Part shown: piece after piece, positions 27,324-35,529 of the stretch
Layout: every line of letters begins with the position of its first letter
Position numbering within the stretch: the stretch's first letter is position 1
From: Sphingomonas hengshuiensis
GTDB lineage: Bacteria > Pseudomonadota > Alphaproteobacteria > Sphingomonadales > Sphingomonadaceae
Assembly (NCBI GenBank): GCA_003240755.1
Contig: QFNF01000001.1
Coordinates: 124,001 to 188,000 of the forward strand
Length of the DNA stretch: 64,000 nucleotides
Direction of reading: 5' to 3'
The notes under the pieces: generated by a model
The model's input: only the letters and a program-made list of their open reading frames with translations
The model's database searches: none
Told to the model about the DNA's origin: nothing
Position numbers and translations under genes: made by a program

Positions 27324-27857
27324 CTACCGCGCGATGAACCCGATCATCTGTTCGATCATCATGCGCAACTGCCCGTCCGCCTTGTCGATCGCGCCGTCCT
27401 CGGCGGTGTTGATCGCGACGCCAACCGGCGTCGGCCAGCCGCGCAGGGCATGGGCGACCGTGCGCAGCGTCGTCATCGTCGCCACCGCCGCCTGCCATCC
27501 GGCCGCTGTCGCGACGATGCCGACCGGCATCCCGTCGAAATAGACGCGGTCGTCGCGGCGCAGCAGCTCGACATGGTCGAGCGCGTTCTTGACCAGCCCC
27601 GACAGGGTGCCGTGATAGCCCGGCGACCCGATGACGATGCCGTCGGCATCGCGCAGCGCGCGCAGGAACGACTGGATGCGCGCATTGCCCTCCGCCGTTT
27701 CGGGTTCGTAGTTCGGAAAATCGATCGCCGGCCCGGTGAGCAGCGTGGTGCGGGCGCCCAGCATCGCGGCATGGGCCAGCGCCCGTTCCAGTGCGGCGGC
27801 GGTGCCGGACGTCGGGCGCAACGTGCCCCCCAGCGCGACGATATGCGGTTGCTTCAT
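27324..27857 (-). CDS. NAD(P)H-dependent FMN reductase
   Basis: A 177-residue flavodoxin-fold protein. The N-terminal phosphate-binding loop is ALGGTLRPTSGT (the SLRxxS type, slightly divergent). GSPGYHGTLSGLVKNALDHVE is the signature of the FMN_red family, where the loop binds the flavin ring. Enzymes of this group reduce FMN, azo dyes, quinones or chromate. It is convergent with the corA-like gene and lies about 40 bases from the fliS stop, marking the edge of the flagellar region. Confidence 0.9.
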   Translation of the reverse strand: MKQPHIVALGGTLRPTSGTAAALERALAHAAMLGARTTLLTGPAIDFPNYEPETAEGNARIQSFLRALRDADGIVIGSPGYHGTLSGLVKNALDHVELLRRDDRVYFDGMPVGIVATAAGWQAAVATMTTLRTVAHALRGWPTPVGVAINTAEDGAIDKADGQLRMMIEQMIGFIAR

Positions 27858-27897
27858 GGGCGCAGCGCTAGCCGAACATCGACGGCGACGCCACCTC

Positions 27898-28299
27898 TCA
27901 GCGCGGCCGGACCGCGTCCCACGCCCCGGCGATATCGGTCAGCGACGCGGCGGCGTTCAGGAACGGTTGCGGGTCATGCGCGATGCTCGCATCGACGATC
28001 TGTTCGCGCAGGCCGGCATAGAGCCGCGACAGCGTCTGCGACAGGTCGCCGCCCTTGTCGAAATCGAGCCCGGCCTCGAGCGCGAACAGGATCGCGGTGG
28101 CGCGGGTGACGCGTTCGCCCTTCATCGCATATTGCCGGTTGGTCGTCGCCCATGCCGCCGACCGCAGCGCGCGGATCGCTTCCTCGTACAGCAGCGCGAC
28201 CAGCGCGTGCGGATCGGCGCCGCCGGTACGTGCGGCAAGGTCGACCGAGCGATAGGTCTGGGCGGGATCGCCGGCAAGGGCGGTGGCATAGCGGGCCAT
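27898..28299 (-). CDS. fliS: Flagellin chaperone FliS
   Basis: A 133-residue, mostly helical cytoplasmic chaperone that holds flagellin C-termini before export. Features are the N-terminal ARYATALAGDPAQTYRSVD followed by DPHALVALLYEEAIRALRSA, the usual FliS opening (tYr motif and LLyegA). I chose the ATG at 28299 because it overlaps the fliD stop (TAATG); an in-frame start six codons upstream lies inside fliD. Transcribed with fliD. Confidence 0.92.
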   Translation of the reverse strand: MARYATALAGDPAQTYRSVDLAARTGGADPHALVALLYEEAIRALRSAAWATTNRQYAMKGERVTRATAILFALEAGLDFDKGGDLSQTLSRLYAGLREQIVDASIAHDPQPFLNAAASLTDIAGAWDAVRPR

Positions 28300-29804
28300 T
28301 ATTCGCTCTTCGTCCACATCTTGATCTGGTTTTCCATGAACGTCTGCTGCGCCTTGTACGCGGCGACACGCGCCTCGGACGCCGCGAACTGCTGCGTCAT
28401 GCGGGTGGAGGTGGCGTCGGTCTGTTCGGCGACCTTGGCCTGTTCCTTGGCCAGCGCCGTCTGCGCCTCGGCATAGCGCTTGTCGCTGGCGCCCAGGCCC
28501 AGGGTGGTGCTCTTGGCGGTGGCGGCGATCCGGTTCAGCGCGGCGGGCAGGCTGGTGCCGGTCGTGCCATCGGTGCCGGTGGCGGCGGCGAACATCGCCT
28601 CGACCGCATCCGGGTTGTTCGCCAGCGCGCGGGTCAGCATGTCCTTGTCGACGCGCAGCGTGCCGTCATTGTTGGTCGCGACGCCGATCGACGACAGCGT
28701 CGTCGGGCTGCCGTCCGTCGCCCCGGTCAGGTCGGTGATCGTCAACCGCTGCAGCGCCCGCTTCATCGCCATCGCCGCCGGATCGGCGCGCAGGTCGCCG
28801 GTGATCGGGTCGGTCGCCTTGTTCACCGACGCGAGCATCTCGTTATAGGCGGCAACGACGTTGTTCACCGCCTCGGTCAGCGCTTCGGTCGGCTTGGACG
28901 AACTGAGCGTCACCGGACCGGTATCGGTCGTGACCGCCTTCAGCTCCAGCTTGACGCCCGGGGCGCCGGTCACGGTGTTCGACGCGCTGACCATCGGTAC
29001 GCCATCGATGCTGAACACTGCGTTCCCGGCGCGGGTCACGACCTCCGCACCGCCATTGTCGGCATCGAAGTCGACATTCAGCCGCTCCAGCCCCGGCGTC
29101 GCGCTGCCGCTGTCCGGCGTGGCGGCAAGGGTGAACGCCTGGTTCGCGCCGTCCGTGCTGCGCAGCACGAGCCGCTGGCCGTTGGCGTCGGTCACGACGC
29201 TGGCGGTAACGCCGGCCTTGGCGGCGGTGATCTTGTCGGCGACGCCCTGCAACGACGCGGCGTCGCTGGCGGTGATCGTGATCGGCGGGATGGTCGTGCC
29301 GTTGGCCTTGAACGTGCCGTCGCTCTGCACGCTGCCGAGTTGCAACTGCAGCGTGCCGGTTCCGACCGACGCGTCGGTAGCGAACGTATCCTTGGTCACG
29401 GCGACCTGCGACGTGGCCAGCCGGGCGACGGTCACGCTGGCGTTGAGGCTGGCGACCGTCGCTCCGGCGGCGACCGATACCTTGACCGCGGCGCCGCTGC
29501 TGCTCAGTTGCGTCGACAGCCCGCCGGTCTCGGCCAGCGTGGTGAGTGCGGCGGAAAAGCTGGTGATGCCCGACTTCAATTCCGCGACCGACGAAATCTG
29601 CGCGGTCAGCGTGTCGGATTTCCTGGCGAGTTGCGCGTTCTTGTTCGCGAACTGCGCCTCGACCAGGCTTTGGACCAGCGCGGCGGTATCGACGCCCGAC
29701 CCTGCGCCCAATGCGGTGGCGAGGTTGGGGGTGGCTGTCTTGGCCGTGGTGGTGGTCTTGGCCGTGGCGACGGTGGCCGTCGCACTGGTGGTCGTGATCG
29801 CCAT
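28299..29804 (-). CDS. fliD: Flagellar filament cap protein FliD (HAP2)
   Basis: A 501-residue secreted cap protein that folds flagellin monomers at the filament tip. The first 25 residues are a Thr/Ala/Lys-rich tail. Then LGAGSGVDTAALVQSLVEAQFANKNAQL is the conserved D0/D1 helix. The middle is beta-rich and variable. The C-terminal coiled-coil (TQQFAASEARVAAYKAQQTFMENQIKMW) matches the family end. A sigma-28-like promoter ends about 30 bases upstream of the start. Confidence 0.95.
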   Translation of the reverse strand: MAITTTSATATVATAKTTTTAKTATPNLATALGAGSGVDTAALVQSLVEAQFANKNAQLARKSDTLTAQISSVAELKSGITSFSAALTTLAETGGLSTQLSSSGAAVKVSVAAGATVASLNASVTVARLATSQVAVTKDTFATDASVGTGTLQLQLGSVQSDGTFKANGTTIPPITITASDAASLQGVADKITAAKAGVTASVVTDANGQRLVLRSTDGANQAFTLAATPDSGSATPGLERLNVDFDADNGGAEVVTRAGNAVFSIDGVPMVSASNTVTGAPGVKLELKAVTTDTGPVTLSSSKPTEALTEAVNNVVAAYNEMLASVNKATDPITGDLRADPAAMAMKRALQRLTITDLTGATDGSPTTLSSIGVATNNDGTLRVDKDMLTRALANNPDAVEAMFAAATGTDGTTGTSLPAALNRIAATAKSTTLGLGASDKRYAEAQTALAKEQAKVAEQTDATSTRMTQQFAASEARVAAYKAQQTFMENQIKMWTKSE

Positions 29805-29831
29805 CGTTCATCCCCGGTCCGTCTCGCCCCA

Positions 29832-29858
29832 TCAACGGCACGCGGGGGCGAATCTTTA
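29832..29858 (-). promoter_or_regulatory. Sigma-28 promoter for fliD-fliS
   Basis: Read leftward: TAAAGATT, 11 bases, GCCGTTGA. The E. coli FliA consensus is TAAAGTTT-N11-GCCGATAA, so 7 of 8 and 6 of 8 bases match. The predicted transcript start is about 20 bases before the fliD ATG. The -35 box overlaps the flhB stop codon. Confidence 0.8.
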
Positions 29859-30983
29859 GGAAGATTTCACCGAAAGATTGCCGTTCTCGTCGTAGCGCGC
29901 CTCTGGCGGCACCGTCACCGGCGGCTGGATGCCGCCCGCCTGCCGGTTGACCCCCATGACGAACGCCAGCACCGTCGCGATGGCGAGGTACAGGTCGTCG
30001 CGAATCTCCTGTCCCTGGCGGCTGGTGTAATAGACGGCGCGGGCGAGCTGCGGATATTCAAGCATCGGCACCTTCGCCTCCGCCGCCAGTTCGCGGATGG
30101 CGAGCGCGGTGGCGCCGCGGCCCTTGGCCACCACCACCGGCACCTGGTCGCGGCCATGGTCGTAGCGCAGCGCGACCGCGAAATGGGTCGGGTTGGTCAG
30201 CACCACCTGCGCCTCGCCCACCGCCTGGCGGAACCCGCCCTTCAGAATCTCGTGCCGCCGCTGCCGGATCTGTGCCTTCACATGCGGATCGCCGTCGCTT
30301 TCCTTATGCTCGTCGCGCACTTCCTGCTTGGTCATCTGCAGCCGCTGCATCCGCTGGAAGATCGCCAGCGGCACGTCGAGCCCGGCGATCAGCACCAGCC
30401 CGCCGGCCATCACGAACAACAGCGTCAGGAAGGTGCCGCCCAGATCGCCGACCGCCTGGTCGACGTTCGACGACACGAGGCCGACCGAGCTGACCGCCGC
30501 CTTTTTCAGCATGATATAGCCGATGGCGCCGAGCAGGATGACCTTCAGCAGCGACTTGCCCAGTTCGATCCAGCCCTGCGTGCCGAAGATGCGCTTCATC
30601 CCCGACGCCGGGTTGATCCGCGACCCCTTGGGCGCCAGCGCGCCGCCGTTGAAGCGGATGCCGGTCAGCCCCGCCTGCGCGAGGATGCTCGCCGACACCG
30701 CGAGCGCGAGGATACCGCCCAGCGACGGCAGCAGCCGCCATCCCGCCTCGATCAGCGGGCGCCAGGGCTGGAAATCCTCGACGTCCGCCCGGCCAAAGGT
30801 GAAGCTGGCGGTCATGATCGCCTTGCACGCGCCGACCAGCGAGGGGCCGAGCAGCGCCAGCCACGCGCACCCGGCAAGGATGACCAGCGCGGCGCCCAGT
30901 TCCCTCGACTTGAGGATGTCGCCGTCTTCGCGCGCCTTGTCGAGGCGCTTCTGGGTCGGGCTTTCGGTTTTGTCCTCGCTCAC
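29856..30983 (-). CDS. flhB: Flagellar export gate protein FlhB
   Basis: A 375-residue export-apparatus protein with four membrane helices in the first 210 residues. A cytoplasmic domain follows whose NPTH autocleavage site (VVLTNPTHFAVALRY) lies at about 264-267; cleavage there switches export from hook to filament proteins. The start is a GTG at 30983 giving SEDKTESPTQKRLDKAREDG, the normal FlhB opening, and overlapping the fliR stop (GTGA). It is the last gene of the fliK-to-flhB transcript. Confidence 0.97.
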   Translation of the reverse strand: MSEDKTESPTQKRLDKAREDGDILKSRELGAALVILAGCAWLALLGPSLVGACKAIMTASFTFGRADVEDFQPWRPLIEAGWRLLPSLGGILALAVSASILAQAGLTGIRFNGGALAPKGSRINPASGMKRIFGTQGWIELGKSLLKVILLGAIGYIMLKKAAVSSVGLVSSNVDQAVGDLGGTFLTLLFVMAGGLVLIAGLDVPLAIFQRMQRLQMTKQEVRDEHKESDGDPHVKAQIRQRRHEILKGGFRQAVGEAQVVLTNPTHFAVALRYDHGRDQVPVVVAKGRGATALAIRELAAEAKVPMLEYPQLARAVYYTSRQGQEIRDDLYLAIATVLAFVMGVNRQAGGIQPPVTVPPEARYDENGNLSVKSS

Positions 30984-31762
30984 CTGACGCCCCCCAGCAC
31001 CAGCGTGTTGGCGGCGTCGAGCGCCTCCTGCACGATGACCAGCATGTAATCGGTCATCGCCGGCAGGGCGACGAACAGCGCGACCACCCCGACGAACAGG
31101 CTTGCCGGAAGCCCGACCGCGAACAGGTTGAGCGCGGGCGCCGAGCGCGACAGCATCCCCATCACGAGGTTGAGGCACAGCAGCAGGAAGCCGACCGGCA
31201 GCGCCAGCAACAGCCCCGACACGAACGCATAGCCGCCGAAGATCGCGATATTTTCGAGCTTCGCCGGCGACAGCCACGCGGCGCCGGGCGGCAGCAGTTC
31301 ATAGGAGCGCACGATCAGGTCGATCAGCAGCAGATGCCCGTCGAGCGACAGGAACAGCAGCGTCAGCAGCACCGACAGAAAGGTGCCGAGCGCCGGGCTC
31401 TGCGCGCCGTTCTGCGGATCGACCATCGCCGCAAAGCCGATGCCCATCGAGATGCCGATCACTTCGGCCGCGATCAGCGGCGCGGCGAACGCGATCTGCA
31501 GCACGAAGCCGATGGCGAGACCGACCAGCCCTTCGGCGGCAATGGACAGGAACGTGGTCAGCGAAAAGATCTCGGTCGGGATCGCGAACGGCTGTGCCTT
31601 GAGCACCAGTACCGAGATCGCGGCCGACAGCAGCACGCGCACCTGCACCGGCATGGCCACCGCGCCGAACACCGGCGCGACGATGAACGCCGCCCCGATG
31701 CGGACCATCGTGAAGAGGAGCGCCCAGAGCTGCGGCTCGACCGACAGGCCAAGGCCTAGCAT
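30980..31762 (-). CDS. fliR: Flagellar export gate protein FliR
   Basis: A 260-residue inner-membrane protein with about six hydrophobic segments. Conserved pieces are FTMVRIGAAFIVAPVFG near the N-terminus and GISMGIGFAAMVDPQNGAQSPALG in the middle, as in FliR of the FliPQR core channel. I chose the ATG at 31762 (MLGLGLSVEPQLW). The frame extends into the upstream palindromic repeats, which should not be coding. A 383-base repeat region separates it from fliQ, whereas these genes normally adjoin. Confidence 0.95.
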   Translation of the reverse strand: MLGLGLSVEPQLWALLFTMVRIGAAFIVAPVFGAVAMPVQVRVLLSAAISVLVLKAQPFAIPTEIFSLTTFLSIAAEGLVGLAIGFVLQIAFAAPLIAAEVIGISMGIGFAAMVDPQNGAQSPALGTFLSVLLTLLFLSLDGHLLLIDLIVRSYELLPPGAAWLSPAKLENIAIFGGYAFVSGLLLALPVGFLLLCLNLVMGMLSRSAPALNLFAVGLPASLFVGVVALFVALPAMTDYMLVIVQEALDAANTLVLGGVR

Positions 31763-32145
31763 GGCGGTTGCGCTCCAACCGAGCGCATCCGTGTCCCCGC
31801 GCAGGCGGGGGCCCAGAGCCACGAACGCCGCCATGTGCCGCTCTGGGCCCCCGCCTGCGCGGGGGTACGGAAACGACGTATCTCACCCAGAACCCGTACC
31901 CCGGCGAAGGCCGGGGCCCGGTCGGGGGACGCCAGCGGCTCCATCGAACCGTCCCGCAACTGGACCCCCGCCTCCGCCGGGGTGCGGCGGGTGGTGGGCG
32001 AGCCACCAGTCAACCCAAACTCGTCATGCCGGCGAAGGCCGGAATCCATTGTGTCGGCTGTCATCGAAGGCGCGCAACGGTTCCCCCCGCCATGGAGTCC
32101 GGCCTCCGCCGGAATGACGAAGGATGTGACCGCCACGTCCGCCAC
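31763..32145. repeat. Array of three palindromic (REP-type) repeats between fliQ and fliR
   Basis: Unit 1 has perfect 25-base arms at 31795-31819 and 31840-31864 (CCCCGCGCAGGCGGGGGCCC start). Unit 2 spans about 31893-31985 with arms containing CCCCGGCGAAGGCCGGGG and its inverse. Unit 3 has 30-base arms at 32021-32050 and 32091-32120 (CGTCATGCCGGCGAAGGCCG start), close to the common GTCATTCCGGCGAAGGCCGGAATCC bacterial repeat. No reading frame in it is credible. The hairpins could attenuate or stabilise the fliK-flhB message. Confidence 0.85.
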
Positions 32146-32415
32146 TTACCGCACCAGATCCGGGATCCGCTCGAAGATGCTCGTCGTGAAATCGCTGAGC
32201 AGCCCGAGGATCATTCCCCCGAACACCGCCAGGCTGATGCCGACCACCGCCAGCTTCGGCACGAACGACAGCGTCTGTTCGTTGATCGACGTCGCCGCCT
32301 GGATCATGCCGAGGATCAGCCCGGACAGCAGCGCCGGAATCAATATCGGTGCCGCGACCAGCGCCAGCACCCACATCGCCTCGCGCGCGACGGTCATGAA
32401 ATAGCTCGCGTCCAT
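32146..32415 (-). CDS. fliQ: Flagellar export gate protein FliQ
   Basis: An 89-residue protein with two membrane helices (EAMWVLALVAAPILIPALLSGLILGMIQAATSINEQTL is the family signature, followed by the second helix LAVVGISLAVFGGMILGLL). Four copies complete the FliP5-Q4-R1 export channel. It lies four bases after fliP, and its 3' side is followed by the repeat array. Confidence 0.97.
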   Translation of the reverse strand: MDASYFMTVAREAMWVLALVAAPILIPALLSGLILGMIQAATSINEQTLSFVPKLAVVGISLAVFGGMILGLLSDFTTSIFERIPDLVR

Positions 32416-32419
32416 CGGC

Positions 32420-33358
32420 CTAACTCACGAACGAGGCGGCAAGGCTGCCCATGGTCAGCGCCCAGCCATCGACCAGCACGAACAGCAGCAGCTTGAACGG
32501 CAGCGAGATGATCGTCGGCGACAGCATCATCATGCCCAGCGACATGAGCACCGTGGCGACCACCAGGTCGATGACGATGAACGGCAGGAAGATCAGGAAC
32601 GCGATCTGGAACGCGGTCTTGAGTTCCGAGGTGACGAACGCCGGCAGCAGGATCGAGAACGGCGTGTCGGCGGGCGTCGCGATCGGCCCGGTTTTCGCCA
32701 TCTGCGCGAACATCGTCACGTCCTTGGTCCGGGTCTGTTTCAGCATGAAGGCGTGGAGCGGCAGGCTGGCCGCCTCGATCATGCGGGTGGAGGTGATCTG
32801 CCCGGCGGCATAGGGCTTGATCGCCGTCTCGTTGATCCGGCCGATCACCGGCGACATCACGAACAGCGACAGGAACAGCGACAGGCCGATCAGCACCTGG
32901 TTGGGCGGGGTCTGTTGCAGGCCCAGCGCCTGGCGCAGCACCGCCAGCACGATGATGATCCGGGTAAAGCTGGTCATCATCAGCAGGATGCCGGGCAGGA
33001 CCGACAACAGCCCCATGATGATGAGGATCTGCAGCGACAGCGCCATCGGCGCGTCGTTCGCCCCGCCCAACTGGCCCAGTGCGCGGTCGAGCGCATCGGC
33101 GGCGCCCGGCGCCGGCGCGGGCGCGGCCGGCACCGCCTGCGCCATCGCCGGCATCGCCAGGAACAGCATCAGCGCGATGCCGAGGACCGCCAGCACGATC
33201 TCGAACCGCCAGTGCGGCAGCGCACGGGCGGGCCGGCGCACCCTGACCACCGGCGTCGGCACGGTTGCCATCGTCCGCCGGCGCGCGACGGCGATCGGCG
33301 ACGGCCGATGGCGCATCCGCGACAGCCCCTGCGCCAGCTTCCCCCCCACGACGCTCAC
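32420..33358 (-). CDS. fliP: Flagellar export gate protein FliP
   Basis: A 312-residue protein, longer than E. coli FliP (245) because of a basic N-terminus of about 50 residues before the hydrophobic signal ([24 protein letters not shown]). The core shows [38 protein letters not shown] and [19 protein letters not shown], both strongly conserved. The start is GTG 33358, overlapping the fliO stop. ATG codons 15 and 30 codons later are alternatives, and the true start may be one of these, since the extra basic stretch is unusual. Confidence 0.95.
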   Translation of the reverse strand: MSVVGGKLAQGLSRMRHRPSPIAVARRRTMATVPTPVVRVRRPARALPHWRFEIVLAVLGIALMLFLAMPAMAQAVPAAPAPAPGAADALDRALGQLGGANDAPMALSLQILIIMGLLSVLPGILLMMTSFTRIIIVLAVLRQALGLQQTPPNQVLIGLSLFLSLFVMSPVIGRINETAIKPYAAGQITSTRMIEAASLPLHAFMLKQTRTKDVTMFAQMAKTGPIATPADTPFSILLPAFVTSELKTAFQIAFLIFLPFIVIDLVVATVLMSLGMMMLSPTIISLPFKLLLFVLVDGWALTMGSLAASFVS

Positions 33359-33612
33359 CGGTCGCCCCGGTCCAGCAGCGTCACGCCGTTACGGCTGACC
33401 GATACCAGCAGCAGCCGGTCGTCGAATTCCAGCACCGCGATCTTGGTGCCGGTCGACACCATCATCGTCTCGCGCACCTTGACCAGCCGTTCCCCCTGAT
33501 TGCCCGGCATCCGCGCCTCCAGCCGGCGCCACAGATACAGGCAGCCGATCATCAGCCCGCACACCAGCGGCAGCAGGATGACCAGCTTCAGGATGTACGA
33601 CCACATCATCAC
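33355..33612 (-). CDS. fliO: Flagellar assembly protein FliO
   Basis: An 85-residue protein with one N-terminal membrane helix ([22 protein letters not shown]) and a small cytoplasmic part ([39 protein letters not shown]) that is typical of FliO. It stabilises FliP during export-gate assembly. It lies between fliN and fliP, as expected. GTG 33612 or ATG 33609 can serve as start; both overlap the fliN TGA. Confidence 0.9.
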   Translation of the reverse strand: MMMWSYILKLVILLPLVCGLMIGCLYLWRRLEARMPGNQGERLVKVRETMMVSTGTKIAVLEFDDRLLLVSVSRNGVTLLDRGDR

Positions 33613-33905
33613 CGGCTGACCCGCTTGTCGGGGCTGACCAGCTCGGTCATCCGCACGCCGAAGCGGTCGCCGACGGTGACGACCTCGCCCCGCCCGATCA
33701 GCGTGCCGTTGACGAATACGTCGAGCAGCTCGTTGGCGGCGCGGTCCAGCTCGATCACGCTCGATTCGCTCAGCGCCAGCAGTTCGCGCAACGTCAGTTG
33801 CGTCGAACCGATCTCGACGGTCAGCCGGACGTCGACGTCCTGGAGCAGCTTGAAATTGGCGGCGAGCGACGCCTCGGCGGGAAAGCCGCCGGTCATCTCG
33901 TTCAT
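33609..33905 (-). CDS. fliN: Flagellar motor switch protein FliN
   Basis: A 98-residue C-ring protein of the SpoA fold. LLQDVDVRLTVEIGSTQLTLRELLALSESSVIELDRAANELLDVFVNGTLIGRGEVV is the conserved family domain. It lacks the long N-terminal tail of E. coli FliN (137 residues). The ATG at 33905 overlaps the fliM stop (ATGA). Confidence 0.97.
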   Translation of the reverse strand: MNEMTGGFPAEASLAANFKLLQDVDVRLTVEIGSTQLTLRELLALSESSVIELDRAANELLDVFVNGTLIGRGEVVTVGDRFGVRMTELVSPDKRVSR

Positions 33906-34855
33906 TGGAATTCCTCTTCGAAACCGGGGTCGATGGTGTTCAGCCGGATCGCGGCCTGCCCGTTGGCGGTCCCGACCGTGCCGGTGCCCAGCCGCCGGTT
34001 GGCGACCCATACCGGCACCTGCGGCCCGAAACTTACGGGGATGATGTCGCCTTCCTTCAGGTCGAGCAACATCGCGAGCGACACGACCGGTTCGGCCAGC
34101 ACCGACCGTACCGGCAGCTTCACGCTCATCACCGCGCGCGTCAGGCCCGACAGCCATTTGGGGTCCGGGGCGCTGCGGCCATGGACCTTGGTCGACAGTT
34201 GCGGCGCATGCGGTTTCAGCGCCGCGACCGGATAGAGGATGTCGATGAAGGTCGGCTCGCCCTCGCCCGACGCGATGCCGAACCGGGTCGCGATCACCGC
34301 GTCCTCGCCATCGATCGCGCCCATCATCGCCGGGTTCGATTCGGGATTACCGGGTTCGAAGCCGATACCGGCCAGCGGCCCCCATGCCTCGCTGAGCGGC
34401 GCGGCGATCGCCCCGGCCAGCCGGCGCAGCATCGCCTCCGCCGCGGGGGAGAATTCGACCGGCAGCGGGGACGGCGCCTCCCCGAACCCGCCGAAGAAGA
34501 GGTCGAGCACTTCGAGCAGGAACGCGCCGTCGAACACGATGATCGCCGGGCTGCCCCCGGTCGACAGCGTCATCGGCACCCATCCGGTCAGCCTGTCCGC
34601 CCGCCGGGCGGCGACATAGCCCGCGAATCGATCGACCTCGACCGGTTCGGACCAACTGCGCACCCCGCGCCGGAGCAGCGGTTCGAACACCTGCCGCATC
34701 GACCGCGCCAGGCGCGCCGACAGATGTTCCAGCGCGTGGAGGTCGCCGAACGGGTTCAGGTTCGCCGCGCCCAGGCTGGGCGCGTGCGACGCCGGCGGAG
34801 TCCGGCGGGCTCGTTCGCGGCGCTCGGGCGCAGTGGTGGACGGGCTGTTAACCAT
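33902..34855 (-). CDS. fliM: Flagellar motor switch protein FliM
   Basis: A 317-residue protein. The CheC-like middle domain is present (LARSMRQVFEPLLRRGVRSWSEPVEVDRF and the motif LDLFFGGFG). So is a C-terminal SpoA domain (VLAEPVVSLAMLLDLKEGDIIPV). The N-terminus MVNSPSTTAPERRERARR does not contain the LSQxEIDALL segment that binds phospho-CheY in other FliM proteins. The gene lies in the usual fliL-M-N order, six bases after fliL. Confidence 0.92.
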   Translation of the reverse strand: MVNSPSTTAPERRERARRTPPASHAPSLGAANLNPFGDLHALEHLSARLARSMRQVFEPLLRRGVRSWSEPVEVDRFAGYVAARRADRLTGWVPMTLSTGGSPAIIVFDGAFLLEVLDLFFGGFGEAPSPLPVEFSPAAEAMLRRLAGAIAAPLSEAWGPLAGIGFEPGNPESNPAMMGAIDGEDAVIATRFGIASGEGEPTFIDILYPVAALKPHAPQLSTKVHGRSAPDPKWLSGLTRAVMSVKLPVRSVLAEPVVSLAMLLDLKEGDIIPVSFGPQVPVWVANRRLGTGTVGTANGQAAIRLNTIDPGFEEEFQ

Positions 34856-34861
34856 GCCCGT

Positions 34862-35518
34862 TTACTGAACGACAAATTGGGTAAAATAAACGTTACCGAT
34901 ACCGCCAAAACCCTCTTTTTGCTCCAGCGTGTCGTTGATCGCCTTCCGGATGCGCAGCGATAGCTGTTTCTTGCCGTCGGCGGTGAACACCTGGTCCTCG
35001 GTCGCCTCGCCCAGCGCCAGCAGGATCGCCGATCGCACCGCGATCTCGTGGGTCTTCAGATTGTCGAGCACCTTGTGGTCGTACGATGTCGAAATGGCGA
35101 TGCCGACCTGGATGAAATGCACGCTGTCGGTGAGGTTGGAGGTGAACTCCTTGTCCATCGCATAATAGCTGGACGCATAGCGGTCGCCGCCCTCCATCTC
35201 GGGCGTCGGCTTGCCGCCTTCGCCGTTGTTGGCCGCGGCCTCGCCGCCGCCCTCGCCGCCGCCTTCGCCGCCGCCGCCGCCCGCGGCGCTCGCCCGGACC
35301 TCCTCGGACTTGGGGACCAGTTTCGGCAGGTCCTTCTTCTCCGCATGCTCGCCCTCGTCGGCATGGCCGCCGCCGATCAGCCCCGACGAACTGGCATACA
35401 GCCCGGCGCCGACGCCGCCGCCCAGCAGCACGAGCACCCCGACCGCCATGACGACGATCTTGCCCAGCTTGCCCTTCTTCTTGGCCGGCTTTTCATCCGG
35501 TGCGGCCTTGTCGCTCAT
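34862..35518 (-). CDS. fliL: Flagellar basal body protein FliL
   Basis: A 218-residue protein with a Lys-rich cytoplasmic start, one membrane helix (IVVMAVGVLVLLGGGVGAGLY, about 21-42), a periplasmic linker with a run of Gly and Glu (about 78-100), and the FliL domain (KEFTSNLTDSVHFIQVGIAIS, ending GNVYFTQFVVQ). FliL surrounds stators and supports torque. The Gly-rich insert makes it longer than E. coli FliL (154). It is 11 bases downstream of fliK. Confidence 0.95.
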   Translation of the reverse strand: MSDKAAPDEKPAKKKGKLGKIVVMAVGVLVLLGGGVGAGLYASSSGLIGGGHADEGEHAEKKDLPKLVPKSEEVRASAAGGGGGEGGGEGGGEAAANNGEGGKPTPEMEGGDRYASSYYAMDKEFTSNLTDSVHFIQVGIAISTSYDHKVLDNLKTHEIAVRSAILLALGEATEDQVFTADGKKQLSLRIRKAINDTLEQKEGFGGIGNVYFTQFVVQ

Positions 35519-35529
35519 GTCGTGGTTCC

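Noticed and set aside
28152..31049. A 965-codon open frame on the plus strand across fliD, flhB and fliS
   Set aside because: It is antisense to well-identified flagellar genes, is rich in Arg/Gly/His as expected of GC-rich shadow frames, and has no motif.
31763..32145. Possible CRISPR array
   Set aside because: The units are three differing palindromes with unequal spacing, not identical direct repeats with spacers, and no cas genes are near.
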